Shown here in pieces: positions 63,811-64,000 of a stretch of DNA of 64,000 bases. A program made the translations under genes and the position numbers. The DNA comes from Azospirillum formosense. Its GTDB lineage: Bacteria > Pseudomonadota > Alphaproteobacteria > Azospirillales > Azospirillaceae. The notes beneath the pieces were generated by a model. The model was not told the DNA's origin, did no database searches, and saw only the letters and a program-made list of their open reading frames with translations. Each line of letters starts with the position of its first letter. Position 1 is the stretch's first letter. The stretch lies in contig NZ_CP159402.1 in the NCBI RefSeq assembly GCF_040500525.1, positions 2,544,501 to 2,608,500 on the forward strand. The letters are read 5' to 3'.

Positions 63811-64000
63811 CTACGTCAGCGCGTCCAGCATGAAGGCCGGCAGGGCGAAGCTGGCGACGTGGATGTCGGGCGTGTAGTAGCGTGTGGCCAGCCCCGCCGC
63901 CGCGAAGCGCGGGCGGATCGCCTCCGCCGTCTGGCGGCGCAGCGCCGCGTCGTCGGTGGCCCAGCCGAAGGCCATGAAGCCGCCGTAGTAGCTCGGCACC
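63811..64000 (-). CDS. speE: Spermidine synthase, C-terminal part
   Basis: Only the last 62 or so codons are in the window, and the gene continues beyond the right edge. The sequence PSYYGGFMAFGWATDDAALR and TRYYTPDIHVASFALPAFM is the conserved C-terminus of polyamine aminopropyltransferase, which transfers an aminopropyl group from decarboxylated SAM to putrescine. The assignment rests on this tail only. Confidence 0.75.
   Translation of the reverse strand, partial: VPSYYGGFMAFGWATDDAALRRQTAEAIRPRFAAAGLATRYYTPDIHVASFALPAFMLDALT

Overview
The window looks like about 64 kb of the main chromosome of an Azospirillum-like alphaproteobacterium (order Rhodospirillales). This rests on the very high GC content, the alphaproteobacterial gene orders (hrcA-grpE divergent from rph-rdgB-hemW; dnaK-dnaJ; rsmI-yraN-gshB; mutS and glnD followed by murJ-trpS), a SAM-II riboswitch, a double-PAS soluble chemoreceptor, phasin-type and PII-signalling genes, and many sensor kinases and cyclic-di-GMP enzymes. 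Nothing in the sequence gives a species name. No rRNA, tRNA, CRISPR array, transposase or phage gene was seen.

Layout. 1-2.5 kb: 5' end of a sulfite-oxidase-like molybdoenzyme gene and a multi-PAS histidine kinase. 2.6-7.8 kb: a DJ-1/PfpI-fold protein lacking the usual cysteine, isocitrate lyase (aceA) divergent from an ScfR/RamB-type regulator, and ferredoxin-NADP reductase. 8-13.6 kb: a membrane-anchored GH17 glucanase-like protein, an orotate-phosphoribosyltransferase-like protein, an HD-GYP response regulator and a GGDEF protein. 13.8-17.1 kb: dnaK-dnaJ. 17.6-21.7 kb: small hypothetical genes, a DUF1848 protein, a soluble chemoreceptor and a CheY. 22-26.5 kb: grpE and hrcA facing rph-rdgB-hemW. 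26.6-30.7 kb: a membrane chemoreceptor, folA, an XRE regulator and a reductase. 30.8-35.1 kb: rsmI-yraN-sirB1-gshB, divergent from an LpoA-like lipoprotein. 35.2-38.4 kb: a phasin-like gene, metZ under a SAM-II riboswitch, a STAS protein, a ribbon-helix-helix-like protein and a candidate 27-residue membrane peptide with its own terminator. 38.5-45.3 kb: mutS, two small genes and glnD. 45.3-52.1 kb: a block separating glnD from murJ, holding a PAP2 phosphatase, a plasmid-type RepA gene bracketed by iterons, a lipoprotein, a LivK-type binding protein and a hybrid kinase. 52.2-64 kb: murJ, trpS, pcp, YkgJ and YchJ proteins, MarR, a DUF1127-like protein, a type B acetyltransferase, a TetR/SDR pair, an OpgC protein, an S33 peptidase and the 3' end of speE.

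Working together. The heat-shock genes dnaK and hrcA-grpE share a near-identical RpoH-like promoter (GTTG-N18-CCTAWAT). The aceA/scfR pair is built for control of the glyoxylate shunt by acyl-CoA state, with a cluster of GTAAA repeats between the genes. metZ carries a SAM-II aptamer followed directly by an intrinsic terminator, so methionine synthesis is probably shut off by SAM. Chemoreceptors, CheY, HD-GYP, GGDEF and PAS kinases reflect a motile rhizosphere lifestyle.

The most unusual locus is at 46.0-48.0 kb. A RepA-type replication initiator gene has eight copies of a 15-bp repeat (consensus TTGGCAATCGCCGAC) upstream and three downstream, inside a housekeeping chromosomal neighbourhood. 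It has the structure of an iteron-controlled plasmid origin and is the best candidate here for an undescribed system.
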